This document shows, piece after piece, positions 1 to 8,633 of a DNA stretch of 64,000 nt. The stretch is from Pseudomonas sp. B6002 (GTDB taxonomy: Bacteria; Pseudomonadota; Gammaproteobacteria; Pseudomonadales; Pseudomonadaceae), in the NCBI RefSeq assembly GCF_013385985.1, contig NZ_JACAOY010000016.1, positions 62,001 to 126,000 on the forward strand. The letters run 5' to 3'. Position 1 is the first letter of the stretch. Every line of letters begins with the position of its first letter. A program made the position numbers and the translations under genes. The notes under the pieces were generated by a model. That model saw only the letters and a program-made list of their open reading frames with translations, did no database searches and was not told the DNA's origin.

Positions 1-36
1 CCGCGTCTCTTTGATTTACCTAGCCTGCGAGCAATT

Positions 37-50
37 CAAACAAACGTTTG
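37..50. promoter_or_regulatory. Candidate PsrA operator upstream of the ETF-QO gene
   Basis: The sequence reads CAAAC-N4-GTTTG and contains the perfect palindrome ACAAACGTTTGT (40-51). It fits the published pseudomonad PsrA motif (G/C)AAAC-N2-4-GTTT(G/C). PsrA is a fatty-acid-responsive TetR repressor whose known targets include beta-oxidation and ETF genes. The site lies just upstream of the -35 at 53-58, where a repressor could act. PsrA binding here is inferred. Confidence 0.6.
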
Positions 51-52
51 TA

Positions 53-81
53 TTGGACGCTGCCAGTGGTGTAGATATAAT
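53..81 (+). promoter_or_regulatory. Sigma-70 promoter of the ETF-QO gene
   Basis: TTGGAC (53-58), a 17-nt spacer and a perfect TATAAT (76-81) form a near-consensus sigma-70 promoter about 105 nt before the GTG start. Transcription should begin near 88. The rest of the first 186 bases holds only the leader and a Shine-Dalgarno AGGAGA at 175-180. Confidence 0.7.
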
Positions 82-186
82 GCGCCACCTAGAGAGAAAG
101 GTGGGTCCTGCCGTTGCTGCAAGACGACACCGAACCTCCACCCATTAGAAAAAAAAGCCTGTTGAGCCTTGAGTAGGAGATAGCCT

Positions 187-1851
187 GTGGAACGCGAATA
201 CATGGAATTCGACGTGGTCATCGTCGGCGCTGGCCCGGCGGGACTGTCTGCCGCCTGCCGACTGAAGCAGAAGGCCGCCGAAGCCGGTAAGGAAATCAGC
301 GTCTGCGTGGTCGAGAAAGGCTCCGAAGTCGGCGCCCATATCCTCTCCGGTGCCGTGTTCGAACCACGCGCCCTGAACGAACTGTTCCCGGACTGGAAAG
401 AACTCGGCGCCCCGCTCAACACCCCGGTGGTGCGCGATGACATCTATGTACTGCGCAGCCCCGAAGCCTCCACCAAGGTCCCTGACTTCTTTGTGCCCAA
501 GACCATGCACAACGAAGGCAACTACATCATCTCCCTGGGCAACCTGTGCCGCTGGCTGGCCCAGCAGGCCGAGAACCTGGGCGTGGAAGTCTACCCAGGC
601 TTCGCCGCCCAGGAAGCACTGTTCGACGAAAACGGCGTGGTACGCGGGATCATCACCGGCGACCTCGGCGTCGACCGTGAAGGCAACCCGAAAGAAGGCG
701 TCTACACCCCCGGCATGGAACTGCGTGGCAAGTACACGCTGTTCGCCGAAGGCTGCCGCGGCCACATCGGCAAGCAACTGATCCAGCGCTTCAACCTGGA
801 CAGCGACGCCGACGCCCAGCACTACGGCATCGGCCTGAAAGAAATCTGGGAAATCGACCCGGCCAAGCACCAGCCAGGCCTGGTGGTGCACACCGCCGGT
901 TGGCCACTGGACATCATGAGCGCCGAGAACACCGGTGGCTCGTTCCTCTACCACCTGGAAAACAACCAGGTGGTCGTCGGCCTGATCGTCGACCTGTCCT
1001 ACAGCAACACCTTCCTGTCGCCGTTCGATGAGTTCCAGCGCCTCAAGCACCACCCGGTGCTGGCCCAGTACCTCGAAGGCGGCAAGCGCATCAGCTACGG
1101 TGCCCGTGCCATCTGCAAAGGCGGCCTGAACTCGTTGCCGAAGATGGTTTTCAAAGGTGGCGCGCTGATCGGTTGCGACCTCGGCACCCTGAACTTCGCC
1201 AAGATCAAGGGCAGCCACACCGCGATGAAGTCCGGCATGCTCGCCGCCGACGCCGTGGCCGACCGCCTGTTCGCCGAATCCGAAGGCGGTGATGAACTGA
1301 CCGCTTACGTCGACAGCTTCAAGAACAGCTGGCTCTACGAAGAACTGTTCGCCAGCCGCAACTTCGGCCCGGCGATGCACAAGTTCGGCCCGATCCTCGG
1401 CGCAGGTTTCAACTGGTTCGACCAGAACATCCTGGGCGGCAAGATGCCGTTCACCCTGCACGACACCAAGCCGGACTACGCCTGCCTCAAGCTGGCCAAG
1501 GACAGCAAGAAGATCGACTACCCCAAACCCGACGGCAAGCTGAGCTTCGACAAGTTGAGCTCGGTGTTCCTCTCCAGCACCAACCATGAAGAAGAGCAAC
1601 CGTGCCACTTGAAGCTCAAGGACCCGAGCATCCCACTCGGCACCAACCTGCCGCTCTACGATGAACCGGCGCAGCGCTACTGCCCGGCTGGCGTGTATGA
1701 GGTGATCACCAAGGAAGACGGCGAGAAGCGCTTCCAGATCAACGCCCAGAACTGCGTGCACTGCAAGACCTGTGACATCAAGGACCCTTCGCAGAACATC
1801 ACGTGGGTCACGCCGGAAGGCGCGGGCGGACCGACTTACCCGAATATGTAA
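187..1851 (+). CDS. Electron transfer flavoprotein-ubiquinone oxidoreductase (ETF-QO)
   Basis: It passes electrons from reduced ETF, loaded by acyl-CoA and other dehydrogenases, to ubiquinone at the inner membrane. The 554-residue length is normal for the family. An FAD-binding dinucleotide fold with VIVGAGPAGLSAA lies at about residues 10-22. The C-terminal [4Fe-4S] ligands are Cys499, Cys523, Cys526 and Cys529 (the NCVHCKTC motif). A GTG at 187 is chosen because AGGAGA ends six bases upstream; the ATG at 202 is the alternative. In other pseudomonads etfBA lies divergently upstream, which would be just off the left edge. A PsrA-type site and a sigma-70 promoter precede the gene and a strong terminator follows. 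Confidence 0.96.
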   Translation: MEREYMEFDVVIVGAGPAGLSAACRLKQKAAEAGKEISVCVVEKGSEVGAHILSGAVFEPRALNELFPDWKELGAPLNTPVVRDDIYVLRSPEASTKVPDFFVPKTMHNEGNYIISLGNLCRWLAQQAENLGVEVYPGFAAQEALFDENGVVRGIITGDLGVDREGNPKEGVYTPGMELRGKYTLFAEGCRGHIGKQLIQRFNLDSDADAQHYGIGLKEIWEIDPAKHQPGLVVHTAGWPLDIMSAENTGGSFLYHLENNQVVVGLIVDLSYSNTFLSPFDEFQRLKHHPVLAQYLEGGKRISYGARAICKGGLNSLPKMVFKGGALIGCDLGTLNFAKIKGSHTAMKSGMLAADAVADRLFAESEGGDELTAYVDSFKNSWLYEELFASRNFGPAMHKFGPILGAGFNWFDQNILGGKMPFTLHDTKPDYACLKLAKDSKKIDYPKPDGKLSFDKLSSVFLSSTNHEEEQPCHLKLKDPSIPLGTNLPLYDEPAQRYCPAGVYEVITKEDGEKRFQINAQNCVHCKTCDIKDPSQNITWVTPEGAGGPTYPNM

Positions 1852-1853
1852 GC

Positions 1854-1887
1854 CAAAAAAAGGCTCCCAAATGGGAGCCTTTTTTTA
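1854..1887 (+). terminator. Rho-independent terminator of the ETF-QO gene
   Basis: The arms AGGCTCCCA and GGGAGCCT form a stem around an AT-rich loop, with an A run before it and seven T after it. It begins three bases after the stop codon. The A and T runs on both sides could let it also serve the facing AraC gene. Confidence 0.9.
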
Positions 1888-1910
1888 CAGCTGACACAGC
1901 GCGGTCAGTT

Positions 1911-1998
1911 GTGAGAGCTGGCTTGCCTGCGATAGCGGTGGGCCAGCTATACATAAGGCACTGACAGACCGCTATCGCAGGCAAGCCAGCTCCCACAT
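1911..1998. repeat. REPIN (inverted pair of REP sequences)
   Basis: Two inverted REP copies of the GTGGGAGCTGGCTTGC type (the first reads GTGAGAG) surround a short spacer. The arms extend through GCGATAGCGGT and its complement. It lies between the convergent ETF-QO and AraC genes, a typical REPIN position in P. fluorescens-group genomes. Confidence 0.9.
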
Positions 1999-2021
1999 TG
2001 ACCGGGTTGAATCAATAAGAT

Positions 2022-2915
2022 TTAGGCAGCGCGCTCTTCACCCGGGCTGCGCTCGAAGTAGCGCTTGTACTCGCGACTGAACTGCGACGTGCTCTGATAC
2101 CCCACGCGGTGCGCCGCCTGCGCCACGCCCATGCCCTCCACCAGCAGCAACTGCTGGGCTTTCAATAAGCGCAAACGCTTCAGATACTGCACCGGCGACA
2201 ACATCGTGCAGCGCTTGAAATGCTCGTGAAAGGTCGACGCACTCATGTGCGCATACCCCGCCAGGGTTTCGATATTCAGCGGCTCGTCATAGTGAGCGTG
2301 CAAGTGACTCAACGACGTGGCAATCCGCGAAAACTGCCCCTGCTGTTCCACCAGGGCGCGCAGCACATCTGCCTGTGGCCCGCGCAATGCGGTGAACAAT
2401 AATTCGCGCACCCGCGCCGGGCCCATGATCCGACTTTCCAGCGGATCGTGCAGGCACTGCAACAGCCGCTCGACGCAACCGCGCATCGCATCATCGAGCA
2501 CCACCGAACTCATCGACTCCAGGGTCTGCGCCGTCGGTGGCGGCCCGGCCTGAATGCCCATGGCCATCACCAATTCACCCAGCACCACGCGGTCGATGCC
2601 CACCGTCACGCCGAACAGCGGCGCATCGGGCGCCATGGCAAACGTCTCGCACTCGAACGGCACCGGCATCGCCTGGATCAGGTAATGCCCGGCGCCGTAC
2701 TCCAGCGTACGCGGGCCCAGGTAAGCAACTTTGCTGCCCTGAGCCACGAACATCAGGCTCGGCTCATAGATCTGCGGCCCGCGCGCCACGTCGCAACTGG
2801 CGCGCAATACCTGCACGCCGGGCAGGTTCGTCGGGGAGAAACCGTCGCAGGGCGTAAGCCCCTCGATCAAGGCAACCAGGGTGGCGTTGGCATCGAGATG
2901 GCGGGTCAACAACAT
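2022..2915 (-). CDS. AraC-family transcriptional regulator with cupin-type N-terminus
   Basis: This 297-residue protein has an AraC N-terminal cupin-like region (about 20-175) and a double helix-turn-helix AraC domain (about 195-290) containing the typical HMSASTFHEHFKR and VGYQSTSQFSREYKRYF segments. The family is usually found beside oxidoreductases. Here it is divergent from a zinc alcohol dehydrogenase, with 182 bp between the two start codons, so it probably controls that gene and itself in response to an aldehyde or alcohol. The inducer is unknown. I see no obvious operator in the shared intergenic region. Confidence 0.88.
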   Translation of the reverse strand: MLLTRHLDANATLVALIEGLTPCDGFSPTNLPGVQVLRASCDVARGPQIYEPSLMFVAQGSKVAYLGPRTLEYGAGHYLIQAMPVPFECETFAMAPDAPLFGVTVGIDRVVLGELVMAMGIQAGPPPTAQTLESMSSVVLDDAMRGCVERLLQCLHDPLESRIMGPARVRELLFTALRGPQADVLRALVEQQGQFSRIATSLSHLHAHYDEPLNIETLAGYAHMSASTFHEHFKRCTMLSPVQYLKRLRLLKAQQLLLVEGMGVAQAAHRVGYQSTSQFSREYKRYFERSPGEERAA

Positions 2916-3097
2916 GGCAAAAAACTTCGCGAAAAAGGGATGAGAACATCATCGCAGGTCTGAAGGCACATGGATCCAAACACCCGGCACTCCCGGACGA
3001 ATAGGCATGAGGTTCGGAGCAATCGCCATGGCCGCCCACCGACCCTGCGCGGAAAATGCGCCGCCTCACCTGTGATTGCTTTTGCGAGGTTGCCTCC

Positions 3098-4150
3098 ATG
3101 TACACCGCTATCGGTTATGCCGCCCAGTCGCCCACCACTCCCCTGGCCCCCATGTCGTTCGAGCGCCGCAGCCCGCGCGCCGATGACGTGGCCATCGAGA
3201 TCCTCTACTGCGGCGTGTGCCACTCCGACATCCACCAGGCTCGCAACGAATGGGGCATCGCCGTGTACCCGCTGATGCCCGGCCACGAAATTGTCGGCAA
3301 AGTCACCGCCGTCGGCGCCAGCGTCACCGCGCACAAAGTCGGTGACCTGGTCGGCGTCGGCTGCATGGTCGACTCGTGCCGTCACTGCGACGCTTGCCAC
3401 GCGGACCTTGAGCAATACTGCCTCGAAGGCCCGACCATGACCTACGCCACCCCGGACCGGGTAGACGGCAGCAACACCATGGGCGGCTACTCCGACAGCA
3501 TCGTGGTCAGCGAGCATTTCGTGGTGAAGATCCCGGCCACGCTCGACCTGGCCAGCGCCGCGCCGATCCTCTGCGCCGGCATCACCACCTACTCGCCGCT
3601 CAAGCACTACGGCGTGAAGGCCGGCGACAAAGTCGGCGTGCTGGGCATGGGTGGCCTGGGCCACATGGGCATCAAGTTCGCCAAGGCGATGGGCGCCGAA
3701 GTCACGCTGTTCACCCGCTCGGCCAGCAAGGCGGAAGAAGGTCGTCGCCAGGGTGCCGACCACGTGATCGTGTCCACCGATGACGCACAGATGCAGGCCG
3801 CCGCCGGGCAGTTCGACTTCTTGCTGGACACCATCCCGGTGCAGCACGACCTGAACCCCTACCTCGACACCCTGCGCTTTGACGGCGTGCATATCCTGGT
3901 CGGCCTGATCGAACCGGTCGACCCACCGGTCAACGCCGCCAAGCTGGTATTGGGCCGTAAAGTGCTGGCCGGCTCGCTGATCGGCGGCATTGCCGAAACC
4001 CAGGAAGTCCTGGATTTCTGCGCCGAGCACAACATCACCTGCGACATCGAAATGCTCGACATCCGCCAGATCAACGAGGCTTACGCCCGCATGATCGCCG
4101 GCGACGTGAAGTACCGCTTTGTCATCGACATGGCGACCCTGAAGGCCTGA
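3098..4150 (+). CDS. Zinc-dependent NAD(P)-alcohol dehydrogenase (YahK/CAD type)
   Basis: This 350-residue medium-chain dehydrogenase of the cinnamyl-alcohol dehydrogenase / YahK branch probably reduces aldehydes with NADPH. Catalytic zinc ligands are Cys41 in the GVCHSD motif and the His63-Glu64 pair in PGHE. Structural zinc cysteines are 94, 97, 100 and 108. The nucleotide-binding motif GMGGLGHMG is near residue 182. ATG at 3098 is chosen because the protein then begins at the family's usual N-terminus (MYTAIGY) and GAGG lies ten bases upstream. An upstream in-frame start would add unrelated residues. It is probably controlled by the divergent AraC gene. Its stop codon abuts that of the facing IclR gene. 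Confidence 0.92.
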   Translation: MYTAIGYAAQSPTTPLAPMSFERRSPRADDVAIEILYCGVCHSDIHQARNEWGIAVYPLMPGHEIVGKVTAVGASVTAHKVGDLVGVGCMVDSCRHCDACHADLEQYCLEGPTMTYATPDRVDGSNTMGGYSDSIVVSEHFVVKIPATLDLASAAPILCAGITTYSPLKHYGVKAGDKVGVLGMGGLGHMGIKFAKAMGAEVTLFTRSASKAEEGRRQGADHVIVSTDDAQMQAAAGQFDFLLDTIPVQHDLNPYLDTLRFDGVHILVGLIEPVDPPVNAAKLVLGRKVLAGSLIGGIAETQEVLDFCAEHNITCDIEMLDIRQINEAYARMIAGDVKYRFVIDMATLKA

Positions 4151-4159
4151 TCAGGCCTT
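4142..4159. promoter_or_regulatory. 18-bp perfect palindrome spanning two convergent stop codons
   Basis: AAGGCCTGATCAGGCCTT is a perfect palindrome centred on the junction of the alcohol dehydrogenase stop (4148-4150) and the IclR-gene stop (4151-4153). Both proteins therefore end in Lys-Ala. No T run follows, so it is not a classical terminator. Confidence 0.6.
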
Positions 4160-4954
4160 AGCGCCCAACTCCGCTGACAGCCGCGCTGCGACCTGTTTGA
4201 CCACAGGGATCAGCTCGGCCATTTTCTCCAGCGGCATGTAGGGCACGGTACTGGCGATGCTGATGCCGGCGACGATTCGCCGGCTGGCATCGCGCACCGG
4301 TGCCGCCACGCAACGGATCGACGGTTCGTTGTCTTCCAGATCGAACGCAAAGCCCCCCACCACGTACTCGTGCATGCGCTGCTCGAACTGCGCCCAGGAC
4401 TGTTCCGGGTGCTGCGGCCACGGCTGGTGTTTACCGGCAACCGGCTGGCTCACTTCGTACAGGCGCTGCCATTCCTGCACCGGGTCATCCAGCAGCAACG
4501 CCTTGCCAATACCGGTACGCGCCAACGGCATGCGATGGCCGACCCGCGAGCGCATTTCCGGGCCATTGCGCCCCGGGTTCTTGTGCAGGTACAGCACGTC
4601 GTCGTATTCACGAATGGCCAGGTGAATGGTGTCGCCGGTCAATGCCGACAGCTCATCCAGATAAGGAATGGCCAAGGTCACCAGCGGCAACTCTTCACGT
4701 GCCTGGAAACCCAGTTCGATGAGCTTGGGGCCCAGCAGGTAACCGACTTGCGGCACCACGCGCAGGTAGCGCTCTTCCACCAGGCAACTGGCCAGGCGGT
4801 GGGTGGTGCTGCGGGTGGTGCCGATGCGCCGGGCGATCTCTTTCAGATCCCGCGCACCGGCCGCCACCGCCTGCACCACGCCCAGGCCACGCAACAGGGT
4901 TTGGGTGCCGGTGGGGGCGGTTTCTTTGACGGTGGGCTGAGGGTTTTCCTGCAT
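4151..4954 (-). CDS. IclR-family transcriptional regulator, probably of the arabinose genes
   Basis: The 267-residue protein has an N-terminal winged helix (about 28-85, with DLKEIARRIGTTRSTTHRLA) and a C-terminal IclR effector domain ending in GISIASTVPYMPLEK. The start is placed at the ATG at 4954. The longer reading frame from 5056 takes its first residues from a REPIN and is rejected. The gene follows araH on the same strand, separated by that REPIN, so it is likely the local regulator of the sugar operon. A candidate target is the inverted repeat at 9524-9558. Sugar specificity is inferred from the neighbours. Confidence 0.88.
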   Translation of the reverse strand: MQENPQPTVKETAPTGTQTLLRGLGVVQAVAAGARDLKEIARRIGTTRSTTHRLASCLVEERYLRVVPQVGYLLGPKLIELGFQAREELPLVTLAIPYLDELSALTGDTIHLAIREYDDVLYLHKNPGRNGPEMRSRVGHRMPLARTGIGKALLLDDPVQEWQRLYEVSQPVAGKHQPWPQHPEQSWAQFEQRMHEYVVGGFAFDLEDNEPSIRCVAAPVRDASRRIVAGISIASTVPYMPLEKMAELIPVVKQVAARLSAELGAKA

Positions 4955-5025
4955 ATCGGGCCTATAAGTGTAAAAAGCGGGGGCATTATGGCAAATACCG
5001 TCCCTCAAAACAGTGGAGATCCACT

Positions 5026-5110
5026 GTGGGAGCTGGCTTGCCTGCGATGCAGACACCTCGGTGGATCAGCTGTACCGAGGTGATCCTATCGCAGGCAAGC
5101 CAGCTCCCAC
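5026..5110. repeat. REPIN between the IclR gene and araH
   Basis: Inverted REP copies GTGGGAGCTGGCTTGC and its complement enclose a spacer that itself holds the inverted pair CACCTCGGT / ACCGAGGTG. The element falls between the arabinose transporter operon and the regulator gene on the same strand. A further short inverted repeat, CAGTGGA-GA-TCCACTG, adjoins it at 5011-5026. Confidence 0.9.
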
Positions 5111-5135
5111 ATTTTGATCTCCACAGGTTCGGGTT

Positions 5136-6101
5136 TCAGCGTTGTTTCATGCGGTCGATGATGACGGCCAATAGCAGGATGGAGCCTCGGATCACGTACT
5201 GGTAAAAGGTGTCGATGTTCTTCAGGTTCATCGCATTCTCGATGATCGCCAGAATCAGCACCCCGGCAATCACATGGCGGATCATCCCAATGCCGCCGCT
5301 CAGCGATACCCCGCCCAATACGCAGGCCGAAATCACCGTCAGCTCAAACCCCTGGCCGATCATCGGCTGGCCTGAGGTCATGCGCGAGGCTAGGATCACC
5401 CCGGCCAACGCACCAATCAAACCGTGCACGGCAAAGATGATGATCTTGGTGCGATCAACGTTCACACCCGCCAGCAACGCGGCTTCCTGGTTGCCGCCGA
5501 TGGCCATGGTGTTGCGCCCGTAGGTGGTGTAGTTGAGCAGCCAGCCAAAGAACACAAAGCACAGCACGGTGATGATGATCGGCACCGGCACGCCCATCAA
5601 CTGGCCGTTGCCGAACACGAAGAAGCCTTCGTCCATTACGCCGACGGCCTTGCCGTTAGAGAAGATGTAGGCCAGGCCGCGCACGATCTGCATGGTAGCC
5701 AGCGTGGCGATCAACGCATTGATGCGCAGCTTGGCGATCACGATGCCGTTGATCAGCCCCACCACCAGGCCCATGGCCAACGCCGCCGACACACCGAGCA
5801 CCACGCTGTCGGTGTCACGGATCACGATCCCCGCTACCACACCGGCACAGGCGATCACCGAGCCCACCGACAAGTCGAAATGCCCCGACGCCAGGCAGAA
5901 CAGCATGGTGCACGCCGCAATGCCCACGGTGGAAATCGCCAGGCCCAGGCCACGCATGTTCAGCGGCGAGAGGAAGTTGTCGATGAACAGCGCGCTGAGC
6001 ACAAAGATGGTCAACGCCGCGAGCAGCATCACCCAATCGTCGAGGAATTTGCGCTGGTTGAAACCCGGCCAGAAGCCCTTTGCAGTTTTTACCTGTGACA
6101 T
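5136..6101 (-). CDS. araH: L-arabinose ABC transporter permease AraH
   Basis: An integral inner-membrane permease of the ribose/arabinose branched family, 321 residues with about eight to ten hydrophobic segments. It carries the family's conserved GLINGIVIAKLRINALIATL and GGNQEAALLAGVNV stretches. It would form the channel energised by AraG and fed by AraF, importing L-arabinose or a similar aldose. It starts 19 bp after the araG stop on the same strand and is the last gene of the transporter unit. The family assignment is firm. The arabinose specificity rests on similarity of the whole three-gene set. Confidence 0.9.
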   Translation of the reverse strand: MSQVKTAKGFWPGFNQRKFLDDWVMLLAALTIFVLSALFIDNFLSPLNMRGLGLAISTVGIAACTMLFCLASGHFDLSVGSVIACAGVVAGIVIRDTDSVVLGVSAALAMGLVVGLINGIVIAKLRINALIATLATMQIVRGLAYIFSNGKAVGVMDEGFFVFGNGQLMGVPVPIIITVLCFVFFGWLLNYTTYGRNTMAIGGNQEAALLAGVNVDRTKIIIFAVHGLIGALAGVILASRMTSGQPMIGQGFELTVISACVLGGVSLSGGIGMIRHVIAGVLILAIIENAMNLKNIDTFYQYVIRGSILLLAVIIDRMKQR

Positions 6102-6120
6102 ACCTACACCCTCGAATTCT

Positions 6121-7626
6121 TCAAGCCCGCGAACGCGGGAGAGCCAGTTGCAACAGGCGTGCTTCGTCCGCCTGTTCGCGGGTCAATTCGCCGGTCAACG
6201 CCCCTTCGCTCATCACCAGGATGCGGTCGGAGATTCCCATCACTTCCATCAGGTCGCTGGACACCACGATCACCGCAATGCCGCTGGCCGCCAGGTTATG
6301 GATGATCTGGTAGATCTCCGACTTGGCGCCGATGTCGATGCCCCGCGTGGGTTCGTCCAGCAGCAGCACTTTCATCGGCATCGACAGCCAGCGGCCGAGA
6401 ATCGCCTTCTGCTGGTTGCCCCCTGAGAGGTACATGATTTTCTGCTGCGGGTTCGGCGTCTTGACCTTCATCGCCTTGATCTGCTGCTCGGCGTTGCCCC
6501 TCTCCCAGCCTTCGCGCAGCAGCCAGCCAAACGCCGAGTGCGCACCGCGCGCGCTGATGTTGATGTTTTCCGCCACGCTGGACAGCGGAATAATGCCTTC
6601 CTTCTTGCGGTCCTCCGGGCACAGCAGCACACCGGCGGCAATCGCATCGCGAGGGGAGTTCAACTGCAGTGTTTGCCCACACAGCGCCAGGCTGCCAGCG
6701 CTGCTGCGGGTCAAGCCACTGAGTAGCCGAAACAGCTCCGTGCGCCCTGCCCCGACCAATCCGAACAGGCCAAGAATCTCGCCCTTGTGTACCTTCAGGC
6801 TCACCGGTTCACGCAGGCCCGGCCCAAGCAAACCCTCGACCTGAAGCGCCACCTCGCCCGTCTCGCGAGGCCGGTAGTCGTAGATATCCTGGATATCGCG
6901 ACCGACCATGCAGGTCACCAACTGGTCATGGCTCAGTGTGCTCATGTCATCAAAGGTGCGCACGTAACGGCCGTCCTTGAACACGGTGACCGCATTGCAG
7001 ATGCGGAACACTTCCTCCATGCGGTGCGATACGTAGAGCACCACTTTGCCCTCGTCCCGCAGGCGCGTGATGATCGCCATCAAGCGGTCGATCTCCCGCG
7101 CCGACAGGCTGCTGGTGGGTTCATCAAAGGCAATCACATGGGCGCCGCGGGACAGCGCCTTGGCGATTTCCACCAGTTGGCGCTGGCCCAGGGACAACCG
7201 CCCGAGCTTTTCCTCTGGGTCGATTTCATCGGCCAGCCCCTTGAGACAGGCCAACGCTTGCTTGCGCAATTGGCTGCGATTGACCACGCCGAAGCGCGTC
7301 GGCAAGTGCCCCAGGAACAGGTTTTCGGCGACGGTCATTTCCGGCACCAGGTGCAGTTCCTGATGGATCACCGCCACGCCGCTGGCAATGCTGTCGGCGG
7401 CGTTCTTGAAGGCCATGGTCTGCTCGCCGATCTGCACCGTGCCACTGCTCGGCAGGTAGGCACCGCCGAGGATTTTCAGCAAGGTCGACTTGCCCGCGCC
7501 GTTCTCGCCCATCAGCGCGTGCACCTCATGGGGCCGCGCTTCAAAGCTGATCTGCGCCAGGGCTTTCACACCGGGAAATTCCTTGCCGATGCCATTGAAG
7601 CGCAAGGCCGCGCCGGTCATTTCCAC
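6121..7626 (-). CDS. araG: L-arabinose ABC transporter ATP-binding protein AraG
   Basis: A 501-residue sugar-importer ATPase with two fused nucleotide-binding domains. The first has Walker [10 protein letters not shown] (about 40), signature [15 protein letters not shown] and Walker [12 protein letters not shown]. The second has a degenerate Walker A (GLVGAGRTE), signature LSGGNQQKA and [12 protein letters not shown]. This asymmetry is usual for the RbsA/AraG/MglA group. Its start overlaps the end of araF by 10 bp (7617-7626), which implies translational coupling. It acts on the cytoplasmic face with AraH. Confidence 0.93.
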   Translation of the reverse strand: MEMTGAALRFNGIGKEFPGVKALAQISFEARPHEVHALMGENGAGKSTLLKILGGAYLPSSGTVQIGEQTMAFKNAADSIASGVAVIHQELHLVPEMTVAENLFLGHLPTRFGVVNRSQLRKQALACLKGLADEIDPEEKLGRLSLGQRQLVEIAKALSRGAHVIAFDEPTSSLSAREIDRLMAIITRLRDEGKVVLYVSHRMEEVFRICNAVTVFKDGRYVRTFDDMSTLSHDQLVTCMVGRDIQDIYDYRPRETGEVALQVEGLLGPGLREPVSLKVHKGEILGLFGLVGAGRTELFRLLSGLTRSSAGSLALCGQTLQLNSPRDAIAAGVLLCPEDRKKEGIIPLSSVAENINISARGAHSAFGWLLREGWERGNAEQQIKAMKVKTPNPQQKIMYLSGGNQQKAILGRWLSMPMKVLLLDEPTRGIDIGAKSEIYQIIHNLAASGIAVIVVSSDLMEVMGISDRILVMSEGALTGELTREQADEARLLQLALPRSRA

Positions 7627-8597
7627 AGACCGATCTTGCTCAACTCTTCCTTGAAGTTGGCACGGGTGATCAGGGTCACGTTATCCAAGGCGGTGAACTT
7701 GGCAGGCTCGGTGCCCTTGGTCACCCACTCGAACATCGCGCTGGCGGTCTTGTAGCCCGACGCGTCAGGGCTCAGCAGCATCGAGCCGTAGAAACCGGTG
7801 TCGGATTTCTTCAGTTCTTCGATGGCATCGGTGCCGTTGATGCCCACGCCGATTACGTTGGCGGCCTTGAAGCCGGCGCTTTCGGTGGCACGCACGCCAC
7901 CCAGCACGGTGCTGTCGTTCATGCCGCCGATGATCAGGTTTTTCGCAGTGCCCGGCAGTTTCACCAGGGCCGAGTTGGTGGAGTCCATGCTGCCCGGCAC
8001 GTCGAGGGTTTTCTGTGCGCTGAACAGGATATGGTCGGCCGGCAAGCCTGCAGCCTTGAGGCCTTCTACCGAACCGTCGGTGCGTTTCTTGCCGGTTTCC
8101 AGCTCGTCAAAGGTGTTGATGACGGCATAGGTTTCCTTCCAGTCCCAGTTGCGATGCTTGGCTTCGGCGGCCATGGCTTCGCCTTGTTTCTGGCCGATCT
8201 TGTAGGCGTCCAGGCCGACGTAAGGCACGTCCTCCATGGGCTTGCCCTTGGCATCGACGAAACGGTCATCCACCGCCAGCACTTTGAGGTTATTGAGCTT
8301 GGCCTTGGCCATGATCGCCGGGCCGAGGGACACGTCCGGCGGGCAGATCACAAAGCCCTTGGCGCCGTTGGCGGCCAGGGTGTCGATGGCCGACAAAGTC
8401 TTCTCGCCGTCCGGCACGGCGATCTTGATCACGGTGAAGCCCTGGTCCTTGCCGGCTTTCTCGGCGAAGGCCCATTCGGTCTGGAACCACGGTTCCTCGG
8501 CCTGCTTGACCAGAAAGCCGATCTTCACTTCTTCGGCCGATGCAAAACCGCTGAACGCCACTGCCAGCGCCACGGCGCCTAGTGTTTTCTTGAACAT
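7617..8597 (-). CDS. araF: L-arabinose periplasmic binding protein AraF
   Basis: This 326-residue type I periplasmic binding protein begins with a clear signal peptide (lysines, hydrophobic stretch, cleavage after FASA). The mature part starts [20 protein letters not shown], which matches the arabinose-binding-protein pattern. It delivers sugar to AraH-AraG. It follows the SDR gene by 36 bp and overlaps araG by 10 bp in one operon. Galactose or fucose could also be ligands. Substrate assignment is by family resemblance. Confidence 0.92.
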   Translation of the reverse strand: MFKKTLGAVALAVAFSGFASAEEVKIGFLVKQAEEPWFQTEWAFAEKAGKDQGFTVIKIAVPDGEKTLSAIDTLAANGAKGFVICPPDVSLGPAIMAKAKLNNLKVLAVDDRFVDAKGKPMEDVPYVGLDAYKIGQKQGEAMAAEAKHRNWDWKETYAVINTFDELETGKKRTDGSVEGLKAAGLPADHILFSAQKTLDVPGSMDSTNSALVKLPGTAKNLIIGGMNDSTVLGGVRATESAGFKAANVIGVGINGTDAIEELKKSDTGFYGSMLLSPDASGYKTASAMFEWVTKGTEPAKFTALDNVTLITRANFKEELSKIGLWK

Positions 8598-8633
8598 GAA
8601 CCACCTCTTGTTGTTATTGAAGAGCTGCGAGTT

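Noticed and set aside
145-1761. 538-codon open frame antisense to the ETF-QO gene
   Set aside because: Shadow frame; the opposite strand encodes a complete, motif-bearing ETF-QO.
4142-4159. Bidirectional terminator at the convergent stop codons
   Set aside because: The palindrome is perfect but has no loop or T run on either side, so it is reported as an unexplained palindrome.
4955-5056. N-terminal extension of the IclR regulator
   Set aside because: The extra residues are translated from the REPIN and an AT-rich spacer. The conserved protein starts at 4954.
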